DNA from: Apricaphanius iberus
Taxonomy: Eukaryota; Chordata; Actinopteri; Cyprinodontiformes; Aphaniidae
Length of the DNA stretch: 64,000 bases
Direction: 5' to 3'
NCBI GenBank assembly: GCA_028564705.1
Contig: JAPXFQ010001666.1
Coordinates: 682,001-746,000, forward strand
Both the position numbers and the translations under genes were made by a program. Under the pieces are notes generated by a model. It was not told the origin of the DNA and searched no databases. It saw only the letters and a program-made list of their open reading frames with translations. The number at the start of each line of letters is the position of its first letter. The first letter of the stretch is position 1. Positions 24,170 to 35,761 of the stretch are shown here, one piece after another.

Positions 24170-24660
24170 CCCCAATTCATCTCAGTTTGACTTTAGTTTA
24201 TTTATATGGTACCAATACCCAACACATATCACCTCTAGGCCTTAAGTCATTAAAATTAATCTCTCAGTTCATTAATTCAATTGGTTGAATTTTTTTAATA
24301 AAAAATTTTCTTATCAAACTGCACATCCAGTTCAGTTCATTACTCCAATTAATTCAAATACTTTCTTTCTAAGAAAACCCTCTATTTTGCATCAATTCAT
24401 TGTCTTGAAGAATTTGCTCCTCCAGCATATTGCAACAGCAGACAGTCATCTACATTGTCACTGATTTCACAGCAATCACTCGGACTGAGCAAGCATGTCA
24501 AGACAGTGGAGAGAAAAAACTCCCCTATAACAGCAAGAAACCTTCAACAGAACCTGACTCAGTACTCTCTGCCATCCATCACAACCAACTGGGCTATGGA
24601 AACGATAGAGTGAAATCACAAAAAAAGAAACTGGAAAACTGATGTTAATGTTAAAGTAAA
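24170..24660. repeat. Fish interspersed repeat (gagaaaaaactcccc type)
   Basis: The phrases cagtggagagaaaaaactcc and caagaaaccttcaacagaac match an abundant teleost repeat as I remember it. The 70-codon frame here is part of that repeat and shows no protein motif. Class and boundaries are not established. Confidence 0.55.
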
Positions 24661-26380
24661 GATTTCATAGCAGGACTGGGGGAACATTTAATTATTGCCA
24701 TCAATTCCTCAGCCGATGACCCTGTCCATGAAGGTATCACAGCCAAACAGAATGTCAGACCTGTGTTAAACAGCTTCTATGGGGAAAAAACACTGAGAGA
24801 AAGAAAAGTTAACAGCTGAAATAACAACAAACAATGTAAATTGTAGAGTAGAAAAAGAAGAAAGAAATATAATGAGGAAAATCTCTCTGTTTGAAGTGTT
24901 TAGCTATTTTTGATTAATGTTCATACAGTAATGTCATTATAACAACTAGCACTGTCATTCGACACGCCACCTCTGACTTCCGTTCTTACACACTACATTT
25001 GTGGCCAGCAGTCTGAGACTATAGTAGCATAAAATTACCCAATTTGAGATAAGATGAAGACAATGAATGGATGGAGAATCAGATTAGTATTGTTAATTTT
25101 TAATAATGGTTGTGCCACACTTTTAGAGTGATTGGGGTGTTGGGTTAGAGTCAATCAGTTTTTTTTTTGGTTGTGATTTTCTTTTTTTTTCTTTTTTGCT
25201 TGAATAGTTGAATCTTTGATGTCAACGGTATTCCATCATGTTTAAATTGTTCTGGTGGTTGGAGGGGTTTTCTGGCACCTTAGGGAATATGTGCCCTTTA
25301 CTGTTAAGAAATAGTGATAGATTAACATGAAACCTCCGTTTGCCTCTGTTTAGTCATTTCTCTTCAACAAGACCATCAGCACAGTGAGAGAGACTGGTAG
25401 TGCAGCATGCCGCTGTCAGCTGTCAAACAAGCCTCTTACTCCAACTCCGATAGAATAGATCAATGCAACTGTTGGTATTCTGTGAGTTCCAGCACAATGA
25501 ACAAGGTTCCCTTTAGGTCATTGTAATGACCCGAGCGGAGTAGATCCTCAAGGCTGATTCCCATAATTCCCTAATTGAACCAGCTTCTTTTACTGGTGGG
25601 TTCAGGTGCCCTGAAGACTGAGTTGAACCTCACTCATGACACACACACCCCCACCCCACCCCCCACCCCCAGTCCCTGTTTTAGAGCTACATTAGGATCA
25701 CAATAAAGCAGTAGACCCTTTTCTGGCTTTTCAAGTGTTGGTGCTTGGCCCAGGACTAACTCCTTCCTAGTCCAGAATGGCTTCTCCCCAAGAACCTCTT
25801 TCTCCCCTGCTCCCATGGTGAAGCGACAACTGTTTTGGGGGCAATATAACAAAAGCTTAGCATATCAAGGCAAAACACACAAGGGCTATTTTCATTCTTG
25901 ACAATGGACAATGGATTTAACCAAGAACATATTATGTAAAAATCTTTGTCAGTGGAAAAAGTAACCTGAGCTTTGAAAGATTTCCATTATAATGAGTTTC
26001 ATTTCATTATAATCAAAGGTACATGACACAATTATAAGTTTTGTGATTTTAATGTTTCTTGGTTGATACAATGCTCTGACATGTAATGTGTAATAAAGAT
26101 GGCTGATATTCATTTGAAAATCATGTGGAGGTTCAAATGGGTCCTTGTGAATCTAAACCACTGAATGAATCATCAGCAATACCAGTGGAAACATGCTCAA
26201 AGCTTGCTTACATTGTCAGGTTGGTTTGACTGATGCAATGCCAATGAAAGCTTATTTAATGAATATTGAGAAGGATATAAATATTCTTATGGGCACATTT
26301 TTACCCCTTGTTATTTTGATTGGAAACATATTTAATTCTTGATCTTTTAATATTTTAGGGGTCAAATGTACTACCTAAAG
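24661..26380. other. No gene recognised; one C-rich tract
   Basis: Apart from the C-rich G-quadruplex candidate at 25648-25670, nothing is supported in this stretch. Confidence 0.4.
25648..25670 (-). other. G-quadruplex candidate on the minus strand
   Basis: Four C-runs of 5, 4, 6 and 5 bases are separated by single A residues. On the minus strand this gives four G-tracts with single-T loops, a class known to form very stable quadruplexes. No nearby gene explains it. Confidence 0.65.
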
Positions 26381-26384
26381 TACC

Positions 26385-26675
26385 TGTCATGACTCTCACT
26401 TCATCCACTTCAGCTTCTCATCATCATCATCATCATCCTCCTTACCTCAGGTCTTTATAACACGTCACCTCCCTTCAGTCAGCGCCGGATCATTACAGGA
26501 ACCCACTACAGATGCCCACTGTGTTTCCCTGCCATCTTGCTTCTGCTGTCCTGTGCCTCTGTTTCTGCCGTCAGCATCACACTGGTCAGCATTTCCAATC
26601 CATCAGCACTCCAATAAATGACCTTGTACTCTGCTTCTGCGTTTGGGTCCATACCTTCCACCACACTTCCTGACA
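26385..26675 (+). mobile_element. Solo LTR-like unit, copy 1
   Basis: It starts TGTCATGACTCT, ends CTGACA, and is about 291 bp long. It contains a CTGCTTCTGCGTTTGGGTCC-like end phrase typical of Ty3/Gypsy LTRs. Flanks GTACC and GCACC agree at 4 of 5 bases, fitting a decayed 5-bp target duplication. It is homologous to 28018-28318 in the same orientation. No internal retroelement sequence lies between the two, so they look like two solo LTRs. A (TCA)n run lies inside. Confidence 0.6.
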
Positions 26676-27526
26676 GCACCAAATAATAGTTCAGAAACAA
26701 GCCCTCAAAGAGAGAGAAACAAACAGGAGATGAAACATTCAAGGAACTGCTTTAGACCAGGCACCAGAACAAATGTTATTGATCGAGAAATTAAAAGTTC
26801 TTCACTTGGTCAAGTGTGGACTGTTTTGCTCTTGGAGGCTGCTTGACTTTTCTAATTTAGATCCATATAGGTACTTTAATTTTATTTATTTATTTTTACA
26901 TCACGTTGCAACCACAGCCTTCAATGTGTTTGTTTAGGACTTTATGCCATGGATGGTAACATAATAAGCCATACAGTAGAAGAAAATGGATCAATGGTTT
27001 TGAGATGAAACCTGTGGTAAACATTTGTAACCATGAGTCAAGTCAAATCAAATAAACTTTGCACATTTAGAAAACATTTGGCGCAGTCTTCTCTTCAAAA
27101 CTGCTCAACCTCATCCAGGGAATGTAACAAGATCTCAATGCCTTCTACTCTCTTGAATCAAAAGATACTTAGGCTGCTTTTCCAACAGAGATTCTACATG
27201 CCAAAGGTCGATCAAACTTAGCGGAGGGTTCTTCTGGCTTTTAGAAATCATTTTCATTAAATTCTTAAACCCCTTTGAGGACTCAGTTTCATCCTATTTT
27301 TAGAATATTAATATTTCTTCAACCATAATAGTAACATAGTAGCAAAATGTTATCAAAATACCTTTTAAAGACCTTTAAAAGAGGGGGTCAAACCATTTTA
27401 TTGGAACTAGTTCTGTCTGAGACTCCAAATTCAGCTCCTTTTTGGAACTACAGGGGGAGAAGCCATCAGGAGGGGCAGATAACCCAAAACTAAGTGGTCT
27501 TGGGGTAATGTGAGGCCTATGGTAAA
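26676..27526. other. No gene recognised
   Basis: Sequence to the right of the LTR-like unit shows short frames only and no known motif. Confidence 0.4.
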
Positions 27527-27780
27527 TGGACTGAACTTATATAGCGCTTTTCTAGTCTTACTGACCACTCAAAGCGCTTTACATTGAAGCCGCATTCACC
27601 CAATCACACTTGCATTCATACACCGACACCCAACATGGCTCGGTAGGACAATGTAGAATTTGGGGGTTAAGTGCCTTGCCCAGGGGCACATCGACATGTG
27701 ACTGGAGGAAGCTGGAATCGAACCTACGACCCTCCGATTGCAAGCCAACTACTCTACCACTGAGCCACAGTCGCCGCCAC
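27527..27780 (-). mobile_element. tRNA-headed SINE with L2-like 3' tail
   Basis: Read on the minus strand, the head shows an A box (TGGCTCAGTGGTAG) and a B box (GGTTCGATTCC). The body has CCCCTGGGCAAGGCACTTAA, and the tail has AAAGCGCTTTGAGTGG then AAAAGCGCTATATAAG. The tail hairpin resembles the conserved 3' end of L2-type LINEs, which suggests it borrows L2 reverse transcriptase. The polymerase III boxes look intact. Confidence 0.75.
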
Positions 27781-28017
27781 CAATGGTGAGTCTAGGTTGC
27801 CTCCCCTTCCTGTGGAACCCCTGGCCCAAAGAATTATGAATAGATGTCAATGGAGCGATAAAAGTTATTTTCTGGTCCACTTTGTCTGATGTTCTGAATC
27901 ACACATATGTTTTACCTCAAATTAAATGATAACTAATAATGTGAGTTTCTGCTGAGTTTGTCAAGTGAGTTGGGATTAATATGATTTGTAAAAATTTACA
28001 GTGAAAATGTCATGACT

Positions 28018-28318
28018 CTCGCCTCAGTCACTCCCGCTCCTCATCATCATCCTCACCTGTGTCCCCAATCATTCATACCAGATCCTCCTTACCTCACGTC
28101 CTTATAACCCGTCACCTCCCTTCAGTAAGAGTTGGATCATACTAAATATGCCCACCGTGTGTTTCCCTGCCGTCTTCCTCCTGCTGTCCTGTGCCTCCGT
28201 TCCTGCCGTCAGCATCACATTGATCAGCATTCCACTCCATAGTCATCAGCATTCAAAACATCCTTGTACTGCTGCTTCTGCGTTTGCATCCATACCTTCC
28301 ACCAAACGATCCCTGACA
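28018..28318 (+). mobile_element. Solo LTR-like unit, copy 2
   Basis: About 301 bp, starting TGTCATGACTCT and ending CTGACA, homologous throughout to 26385-26675. Flanks GAAAA and TAAAA agree at 4 of 5 bases. Copy 1 lacks part of the segment near 28060-28080, so the copies are independent insertions of one family. Confidence 0.6.
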
Positions 28319-29949
28319 TAAAATGCCTACAAATCAGAAGTTGCACATTTGAAGTCCCGGAGTTTACGCTAACCTAGCGGTAGCTAGTACTTAAAGCACT
28401 CACCAAGAGCTCTTGTAGGCTTCTACAGCATGCTGTCTTTCACTTAACGTTGAGTGTTTTTACACAAAATCTGAAGTAACTTTTGCTGCCAGTCCACGTT
28501 TTCTTGGCATCAAAATGTGTCTTTAAAATTCAGAGACATCATACGTTCGAGTCACGACGCATTTAGGAAAATAACTTTTATCACTATATTGACTCTCATT
28601 AATTTTTTTGGCAGTAGGGGACCCATGGACCAGAAGTAGAAGGGCACCAAACTGCTCAAAATTAAATAAATAAATAAAACCTTATGATATAATTATTTGC
28701 ATTAATGCCCATGTCATATTAGACAACAGATTACACTAATTTCTCACACATCTCAGAGAGATAAATTCTTCAAGTAATTGAAGCACTTTTATAAATAATT
28801 GGATGAAATTTGTCCAATCTCTACATTAAACAGAAATAAAATTAAAACTAAATTAAAATAGACTTTTGATTTCTTAAAAAATAATTAAGTTTGATTTAAT
28901 TAGTACAAATTTATTTAAAAAAAGGAGAAAATAAAAAATAGTTTGTTCCTACTTTAACACAAAGATATGATTAAGATAAATGCCAGAAAAAGCACAAGTC
29001 AAACTTTTTTTGCAATTAAAACATCTGTGGAAGATTAAACTTATAATTTAGCAATTTTTTTAAAGCCTGGTATTTGTGAAACAGACAAACACACACTTTC
29101 AACCTCTTTGATTCTCACAAGGGGGAAAAAAAGTTGTTTCTCTTCAGCAATCTTCGATCAGACAGGGCTTTATATCTCCAAGTTAACGGGACTCACCTAT
29201 TTACTGCTTTGTTTGGTTTCTGTTTTGTTTTTTTCTTTCTGCTGTTTCTCCAACTATAATGTTTTTGCTTGTTAGTTTTCTTTTTTTTAACTGTCAACTC
29301 TGCTCTAACTCAAAGGTGTTTTGAAAAATTGAGCTTCAGAGGTGGAAGAAATGTTTGACTTTTGCTGAGACAGAACTAAGGTTTTCGGTTGCTAATCAGC
29401 GAAGGTTAGTTTGTGCAGAAAGGGAGAATATGAACAATGCAACTGAGATTTTTCATTCATTATTTAATATTTAATACATAACCCCCACTCATACTAACAA
29501 TGTATCTGCTCCATCCTAATCAGTTATTTTTGCTATTATGAATGCCCCCTTTGTCTTGCTTTCAATTACCTTTTCACCAAGATTAAGTAAGAATGGATAC
29601 ATTATTTTCCTTTGCATTTTGACAGATCCTGAAAGAAACAAAGCTGGCTTGAGAAAAATAGCATTACGTTTTTTTGTAATTGCAGCACATTTGGAAGCAA
29701 AAAGGAAAACCAAAATGTCTGTGCCAGCAAAAAAAGCGTTTTTTCCCACCTTATCGTTATATTATCTCATAATCCCAGTAACTATGTCCTTCTCATTTTG
29801 GTCTGAATTTTGGGCAACCTTTAATAAGTGATGAAACACAACTGGACCAGGTTTTGTGAAGTATTTAAGCACTTCACACAAAATTAGAACACAGAACTTG
29901 GTTAGCTCTTCTCTTCTTTCTTCTTTGCATATTGTGCATTGTCCAAATC
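28319..29949. other. No gene recognised
   Basis: AT-rich; two overlapping short frames on opposite strands at 29.5-29.8 kb show no motif. Confidence 0.4.
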
Positions 29950-30275
29950 TAACTCAAATTCAAAGCAACTTTATTAATCCCAATTGGAAATTGATTGTTT
30001 TTGTAAATCATACTATCCAAGGTTCTTCAAAGAGTTGATGAGGGTGGGCAGGAAGGATCTACTGTAACAATTTATATTACACTGCAATTCAATAAGCCTT
30101 CATCTAAAGACACTGTAGTTCTCATTCAGGGGATGCTCAGGGTCGTCCATCATTTTCTAGATTTGATGAAGAATCCTTCTTTGCACCATCATTTCTAGAC
30201 GTTTCACAGTAATACCCAGAACAGAGCCAGCTTTCTTTATCACCTTGTTGAGCCAAATTATGTCCCTTGATTTGA
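29950..30275 (-). pseudogene. 3' end of a CR1/Rex1-like LINE (C-terminal ORF2 relic)
   Basis: On the minus strand the sequence translates to pieces such as KAGSVLGIT, VKRLEMMVQRR and YSRSFLPTLINSL. These resemble the C-terminal end of ORF2 in fish LINEs. Two in-frame stops interrupt it. The tail after the frame (ccaattgggattaataaagt on the minus strand) is the typical 3' end. It is 5'-truncated and dead. Confidence 0.65.
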
Positions 30276-31429
30276 TGCTGTTGCCCTAACAGATGCCGGC
30301 AGAAAACTCTCAGTGCAGCATCATGGGGGTAGTATGGTGTGTTAAACGCTAAAAAAAAAAAAAAATCCCTTTCTCAGTTTCCGGTCACCCGTCAGGCGGA
30401 TCGAGCAGAACATCACCCTCCTTCTGTCTTTAGCCTGTATAGTGTTGTATTTTACGTTTTCGGGGCTAATTTATATATTTAGTAAGCATTCAGAAGGTAA
30501 AAGTCTGTTTTATATTATGCATGGTTGTGAAACACATCCTTGACCAGTATTTTAATTGGGCACCTTTTGAGGAACATCAGAGCCTTGGATATTGTTGGGA
30601 GTATGTGTGACCTTTGAGGACCTCTGAGACAAAGAGTTTTATTGCAGGCTGCAAAACCAGGATGTCTGTAGATTAGAAAGTAGGGAAGAACCGGGACCAT
30701 AAAACCATAAAACCATAAAACTCAGAATGAACTTTTGACTTGGATCCAGGAGGAGGAATGCATAATTCTGGACGGACCAGTGGTTGTCAAGACACTTTTT
30801 AAAAAGGTTCTGATTGGAGCAGATTCCGAGGGAGAAGAGACGCCCAGAATCCTGGGAAGTTTTGGACGTTTATAAAAGTTATGACATGAAAACCATTCGT
30901 GGTCAGATCTCTTTATCTGGCCCAGAGAAAATGGGCATGTTTCTCTGTAAACTGCAATTTGTTAATCTGTTATAAATAAAACTGAGAACTGGGAATTGGC
31001 TCCTTGTCTCTGCTTTGAACATGCACTGAATTATCTTTTTGATAAAATTTAACTCCACAATAGCCAGACAGCACAGCTTCAAACAACAATGTATAGATCT
31101 AGACTTGTTTTCCTCTCTACTGTCTGTCAGCTAATACTTATTCTTATCTCCTTCTCCAGCTCAAGAGACAATAACAGATGCAGTTAATGAACAGATGATC
31201 CCTTAGCCATAAATCTTTGATTTCACCTTTTGCCCCATCTGTTGATGTCAATCTCCAAGTCCTTCCATCAGCATCTTAATGACACACTTGACAGTTTAAT
31301 TTAGTCTTTTCTTTCATTTACCTAGCCTGTGTATTTTAAAGGGTTAATATGTTTATTTAAGGATTAAACTTGACCCAAATAATAACAGAACAGTTTAAAA
31401 ATATAATCAAATAACAATTTGTTATTTAA
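30276..31429. other. No gene recognised; short tandem repeat
   Basis: A roughly 10-base unit (ACCATAAA-type) repeats three times at about 30695-30722, and an A-run lies near 30350. No coding or RNA feature is supported. Confidence 0.4.
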
Positions 31430-31431
31430 GT

Positions 31432-31755
31432 TCCAGTCAGGTTTTAGGAAAGCTCACTCTACACAGACTTGCCTTGTGATGCCTAACTGATCTATTTAGG
31501 AAAAATGCAGATGGTGTAAAATTCTGAAGCAAGGTCGCGTTCAACCTACAGGTAGCATTTGATGCAACAGACCATACAACATTCATTTCTAAGACGAAGC
31601 CATGGTGTTTTAATAAAATATCACACAAATGGTTTGGCTCGTTGAAAACGAATGGTAGAGAAAAAAAGGTAGGCCTAAATAAAGCAACCATGGGATGGGG
31701 TGTGCCACAGAGAAGCATCCTTTGCCTTTTGTTTTTAGTTAGTATTTGTTAATTA
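31432..31755 (+). pseudogene. LINE reverse transcriptase relic
   Basis: The plus strand starts with FQSGFRKAHST (a reverse transcriptase entry motif) and then has stops. A clean frame from about 31549 reads VAFDATDHTTF (motif A), FNKISHKWFGS and MGWGVPQRSIL (motif B). It ends before the YxDD motif. The clade is jockey/CR1/L2-like. Both ends are missing. Confidence 0.75.
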
Positions 31756-31958
31756 TTTTAAAGCAACAGTTTCTTGTAATGTAGTTTTCTATGAAGATAA
31801 TTTTGTCTTAATGACTGTGCATTTATGTAGGATTTATTTTACTTGGTTGAGAAAGAAAGCAAAAAGGTAAGAGCATAAAACCACAAAGAAGTAAAATTCT
31901 TTAGTTGTATTTTAGAGATGGCTCTAAATACACTAACAAAACTAAATCATATAATTAA

Positions 31959-32491
31959 TGCCCAATTTCCACAGAGCGTTCCGGTCCAGACTGGTGCAGT
32001 CCGGTCCGCATTTTTGGCCATTCCCTCCGTCAAAGCGTCCCATGGAGCAGTCCCATACCGGGCTGGAGGTGGTCCACTTTCAACTCCTGGACCAGGGCAG
32101 GGTGGTCCAGGTACGGTTGGGGCAGTAACACTGGCGTCACACAGCTTAGTCCTTTCATTGGCTGAAGTCATAACATCACCCCTGCGACAACAACTACAAA
32201 AACAACTAGTTCTCTGTTCCAGCCACTAACCTGAGTTAGTAGGTACAGGTAAAGATGGCAGCAAGCAGCAACCGAGTGTGGTCAACGGAGGAGTTCCACA
32301 CACCGGCTTTTATTTTTTGTTTGATTTCTTTACACTTCCTGATCCCTGCCGTATGACACCAAAAACATCCTCTCCGCACACTTCGGCAGAGTCCTGTCTG
32401 CGGTGGGAATGCAGACATGAAAAGTGAACATTGCGCAATAGCGATCTGGTCCGCACCGTGCCGCCCCGGACCACTCTGTGGAAACTATGTA
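31959..32491. mobile_element. Non-autonomous Harbinger-type element with SANT-like start
   Basis: The ends share TTTCCACAGAG in inverted orientation inside slightly longer imperfect inverted repeats. TAA flanks both sides (31956-31958 and 32492-32494), as expected for Harbinger elements. Inside, an ATG at 32255 opens MAASSNRVWSTEE, which resembles the N-terminus of the SANT/Myb-like accessory protein of these elements, then loses similarity before a TGA. It is a deletion derivative of a two-gene Harbinger element. Confidence 0.65.
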
Positions 32492-32494
32492 TAA

Positions 32495-35429
32495 GTTTCT
32501 CGCTAGGAAAGTGACTTTCTGGGAGGAATCGACACTGCTGTTCTGGCTCGAGATACTGACTATGCTGCAATTTCTTGGCCTGTCATGGGTTTTAAAAACT
32601 AAATTACAGACAGCTCAAACAAATTAACAGGGGTCTTTCTGAAATTTTATTGACATACACACAGGGCAGGCTAAATGAGGCCTCAAAAAAGTCTAAGATG
32701 CCTGAAAATGCATCTCTGTACATTTGATGTTTTCCAGGAGCAGACCAGTGCCAGGGCAATTTACCTTGGCAGGCATTGGCTTATTTTTTTTTTTTGGGGG
32801 GGGCAAGGTTTTATTCAACCCCTTCACGTTTTTATCTCCCGTCTGCAGTGTGTTACATATTTCCGGGTCAAAACTGCCTTATTTCACACCCTTTCTATAG
32901 ATCAATCAAAGGCTGAGTTTCTATTTGAGGTGGGCTGGCCGAGATAGGTTTGGGAGTTTTCCCGGACGGTCGGTCTGTTCTGTATTGGTGATAAGAAAAT
33001 TTGTTTTTGTACTCAAAAAGGAGCCGCGGACGAAACTCTGTCATGACGCTGCTGTGTGTCTGCTTGTGTACTTTATTGAGCCATCTTCCTCTATAGAATA
33101 TCATTTGGGGTCACTTGGAAATGGCCTGATAAAGTCGCTCAGCGTGGCTGTGGTTAAGTCGAACTGATAAGTTCTTAATGAGAGGGGAAAAGCAAATGTC
33201 ACCAAACAACCGACTTTGTACAAGTAAGAGTTACTAGCCAAGCAGTTTATGACAACAGCAAACAAACAAACAAGTCCTACTTCTTCTATGTCAATCTCTT
33301 ACTTCTGCTGCACTGAGCAGTGACTTTTAGTGATCCAGATTATCACTTTAAAGCAAGGTTCACCTTTCAGGGGACGGACAGGATGATATTTCATTAGTAA
33401 TTTGTTATTATTTATATGAAAACTAAAAAAATGCCGGCTTCAAAAGGCCATTCTTCTGCATTTTCATTTATTTTGCCACAAATGTGTCAATTTTTCTGAT
33501 TTATTTTTGATCTCTTCAAAGCTTACGACAGTCAGTGCTTCTTCAGAGTAATTTTACTGGACTATCAGGGTAAAGCTGTTGGCCTGGTCCCCTCAGCTGT
33601 CGTGTCTCCATTATAAAAATTGTCCTTTTAAGGATTCTGCTAACACGTCAGCGCATCACAACCATTTCAGCAGTGAGTGGTGTCACCGATCAGCACCAAA
33701 AGGTGCCCACAGCAGCAAAAAAAAATAAAGATTGACACGGAAGAAGTCTTTGTTTGCTATGTCTTTATTAACTGCTTTGCCAACAACTGTTCTTATTTGA
33801 CAAAGCCGGTTGCTTGGCGACGTCTGCTCATTTCCTACAACCAATTACTGTGAATTAACCCCAGCGACTCTACCGGGCCATTTATGAGTACATACCCCAA
33901 GACTGGGGTGAAGTGAAGCATACTGTAAGGTAAATCCGGTAAATTTATCCTGACGTTCCGATAGTGAAAACAAGCCTATTTTTTAACTATGCATGATCTG
34001 CAGCACAATATTTACCAATTCTCAGTTTTTATTGACATTTTGTGATAGCAATGTAGCTCAACCTACCCGTAGAGGTCCACTCAGTGTTGTCATAGCAATG
34101 TTTTCTGCCTCCTTAAGCATCTTAAACAATATGTGGTGCTTTCAAATTATTTTGTATTGTCTGTAACTCTGCTTCCATTTACTGTTTTGAAAACCCAAAA
34201 TGCTGCCAAAAATATTCAGAGTAGTTTGGGCATGTTTGTTATAACCTCATCAGGAAAAGCCATGGTTGACAACAACTGACTAGTCCTTGCGAGACAACAG
34301 TAGGGCTCTACAAAAAATATTGTGCTGTTTTAATATTCCAAGAGCTTTTACAGTGAGATCTTGATATACACCTGACTGAGGTTGAAGTGTTTTGAAGAGA
34401 AGACTGGGCAATACTTCATTTCTAGATGTGCAAAGTTTTTAACCCCAAAGACTATAGTTCAAGTGAAGGTTGGTTTGACCTGGGGCATAGATATACAAAT
34501 GTGTGCCTCGTTTCATCTCAAAACCTTTTGATCCCTTTTGTTCTACTGTATGGATTATTATGTTACTGTCTGTGGCATAAAATCCTAAAAAAAAACACAC
34601 ATTCAAGATAGTGGTTGCAATGTGATAAAAAAATATAAATCAAAAATTTTCAGTACTCCAGTAATTTTTGCAAGCACTTTGTGTCTCTGTGTTGGAACTG
34701 TGACAGATTGTAAGCTTTTGAGCCCAAACTATTCAACAGCTCCTGCCCAGAGATTGTTGCAGCTTGATGCCAACACTGTCACTAGTATAGATAAAAGTAA
34801 GAAATATTTTCAAATGAGTCAAAGCTGGTCACAATCTAGTTACTGCTTGGATATTTTCCACCCTACTATATTAAGCATCCATCAGAGATCATTGTTGGCT
34901 ATTATAGCTGTCGATAAAACATAGCTGGAAGCGACGGGTGGAAGCATGTTATGTTAATTTGACCTTATATGCTTGATTGACCTTTTGTTTTCCTCTGAAA
35001 TAATTAATGTAAATGTTTACAATTCATATCAAATTGTACATACTCTATTTCACCCAGTTGAGAATCAAAACAAGCCTGGGGGTCCTGTTTAGACACAACC
35101 CATGTTTTATATCTGGTTTATAATACCTTAATACATAAAAAAGCTATGTTAGAATTATTATACAGCTCTGGGTAATATGTTCTAAATTTCTTTGAATCAT
35201 CTTGACTTTTACGACTTTTTTAAAATGATTCACAAATATTTGCAGATGTTTTAACAGTGGTACAGATCTCTCTAATATTTTCTGACACATTGGTTCGACT
35301 CAAAGATCAGTTTTTTTTCTGTACTTATGCCATTGAACGATTCCATCATATATCCGATAGAGCAAGGACAATCTGTATATTACTTCATTGAAATTAAATC
35401 AACTGCTGTAATTTGTTCTAATGTCCTTG
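32495..35429. other. No gene recognised
   Basis: A T-run followed by a G-run lies near 32788-32810. Several short frames show no motif. No bounded repeat or RNA gene was found. Confidence 0.4.
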
Positions 35430-35437
35430 TGATTTAA

Positions 35438-35753
35438 CTACCATCCATCCATTTTCTAAACCACGTAATCCTCAAGGGGTCGCCTATGTCCAGCTGTCAA
35501 CGGGCAAGACAGGTCGCCAGTCCATTGCAGGGCAACACAGAGACAGACAGGACAAACAACCATGCACACACACACTCACACCTAAGGACAATTCAGAGAG
35601 ACCAATTGACCTGACAGTCAGAGTATCCGGAGGGAACCCACACGTGCACAGGGAGAACATGCAAACTCCATGCAGAAAGACCTGGGCTGGGATAAAACCC
35701 ACAGCCTTCATGCTGCAAAGGCAACAGTGCTAACCACTGCGCCACCGTGCAGC
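35438..35753 (-). mobile_element. Full-length (ATGG)n-tailed SINE with 8-bp target duplication
   Basis: On the minus strand the head reads GCTGCACGGTGGCGCAGTGG, with an A box, then TTAGCACTGTTGCC and a degenerate B box (GTGGGTTTTATCC). The body and tail match the copy at 12255-12554. TGATTTAA flanks both sides (35430-35437 and 35754-35761), giving exact boundaries. It is the most complete copy of the family here. Confidence 0.88.
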
Positions 35754-35761
35754 TGATTTAA

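Noticed and set aside
26385..28318. One LTR retrotransposon with two LTRs
   Set aside because: The 1.3 kb between the units shows no gag or pol motif and contains a SINE; each unit has its own near-matching flanks.
31947..32229. Host coding frames on both strands at 31.9-32.2 kb
   Set aside because: They lie inside the TAA-flanked Harbinger-type element and have no conserved motif apart from the short SANT-like start at 32255.
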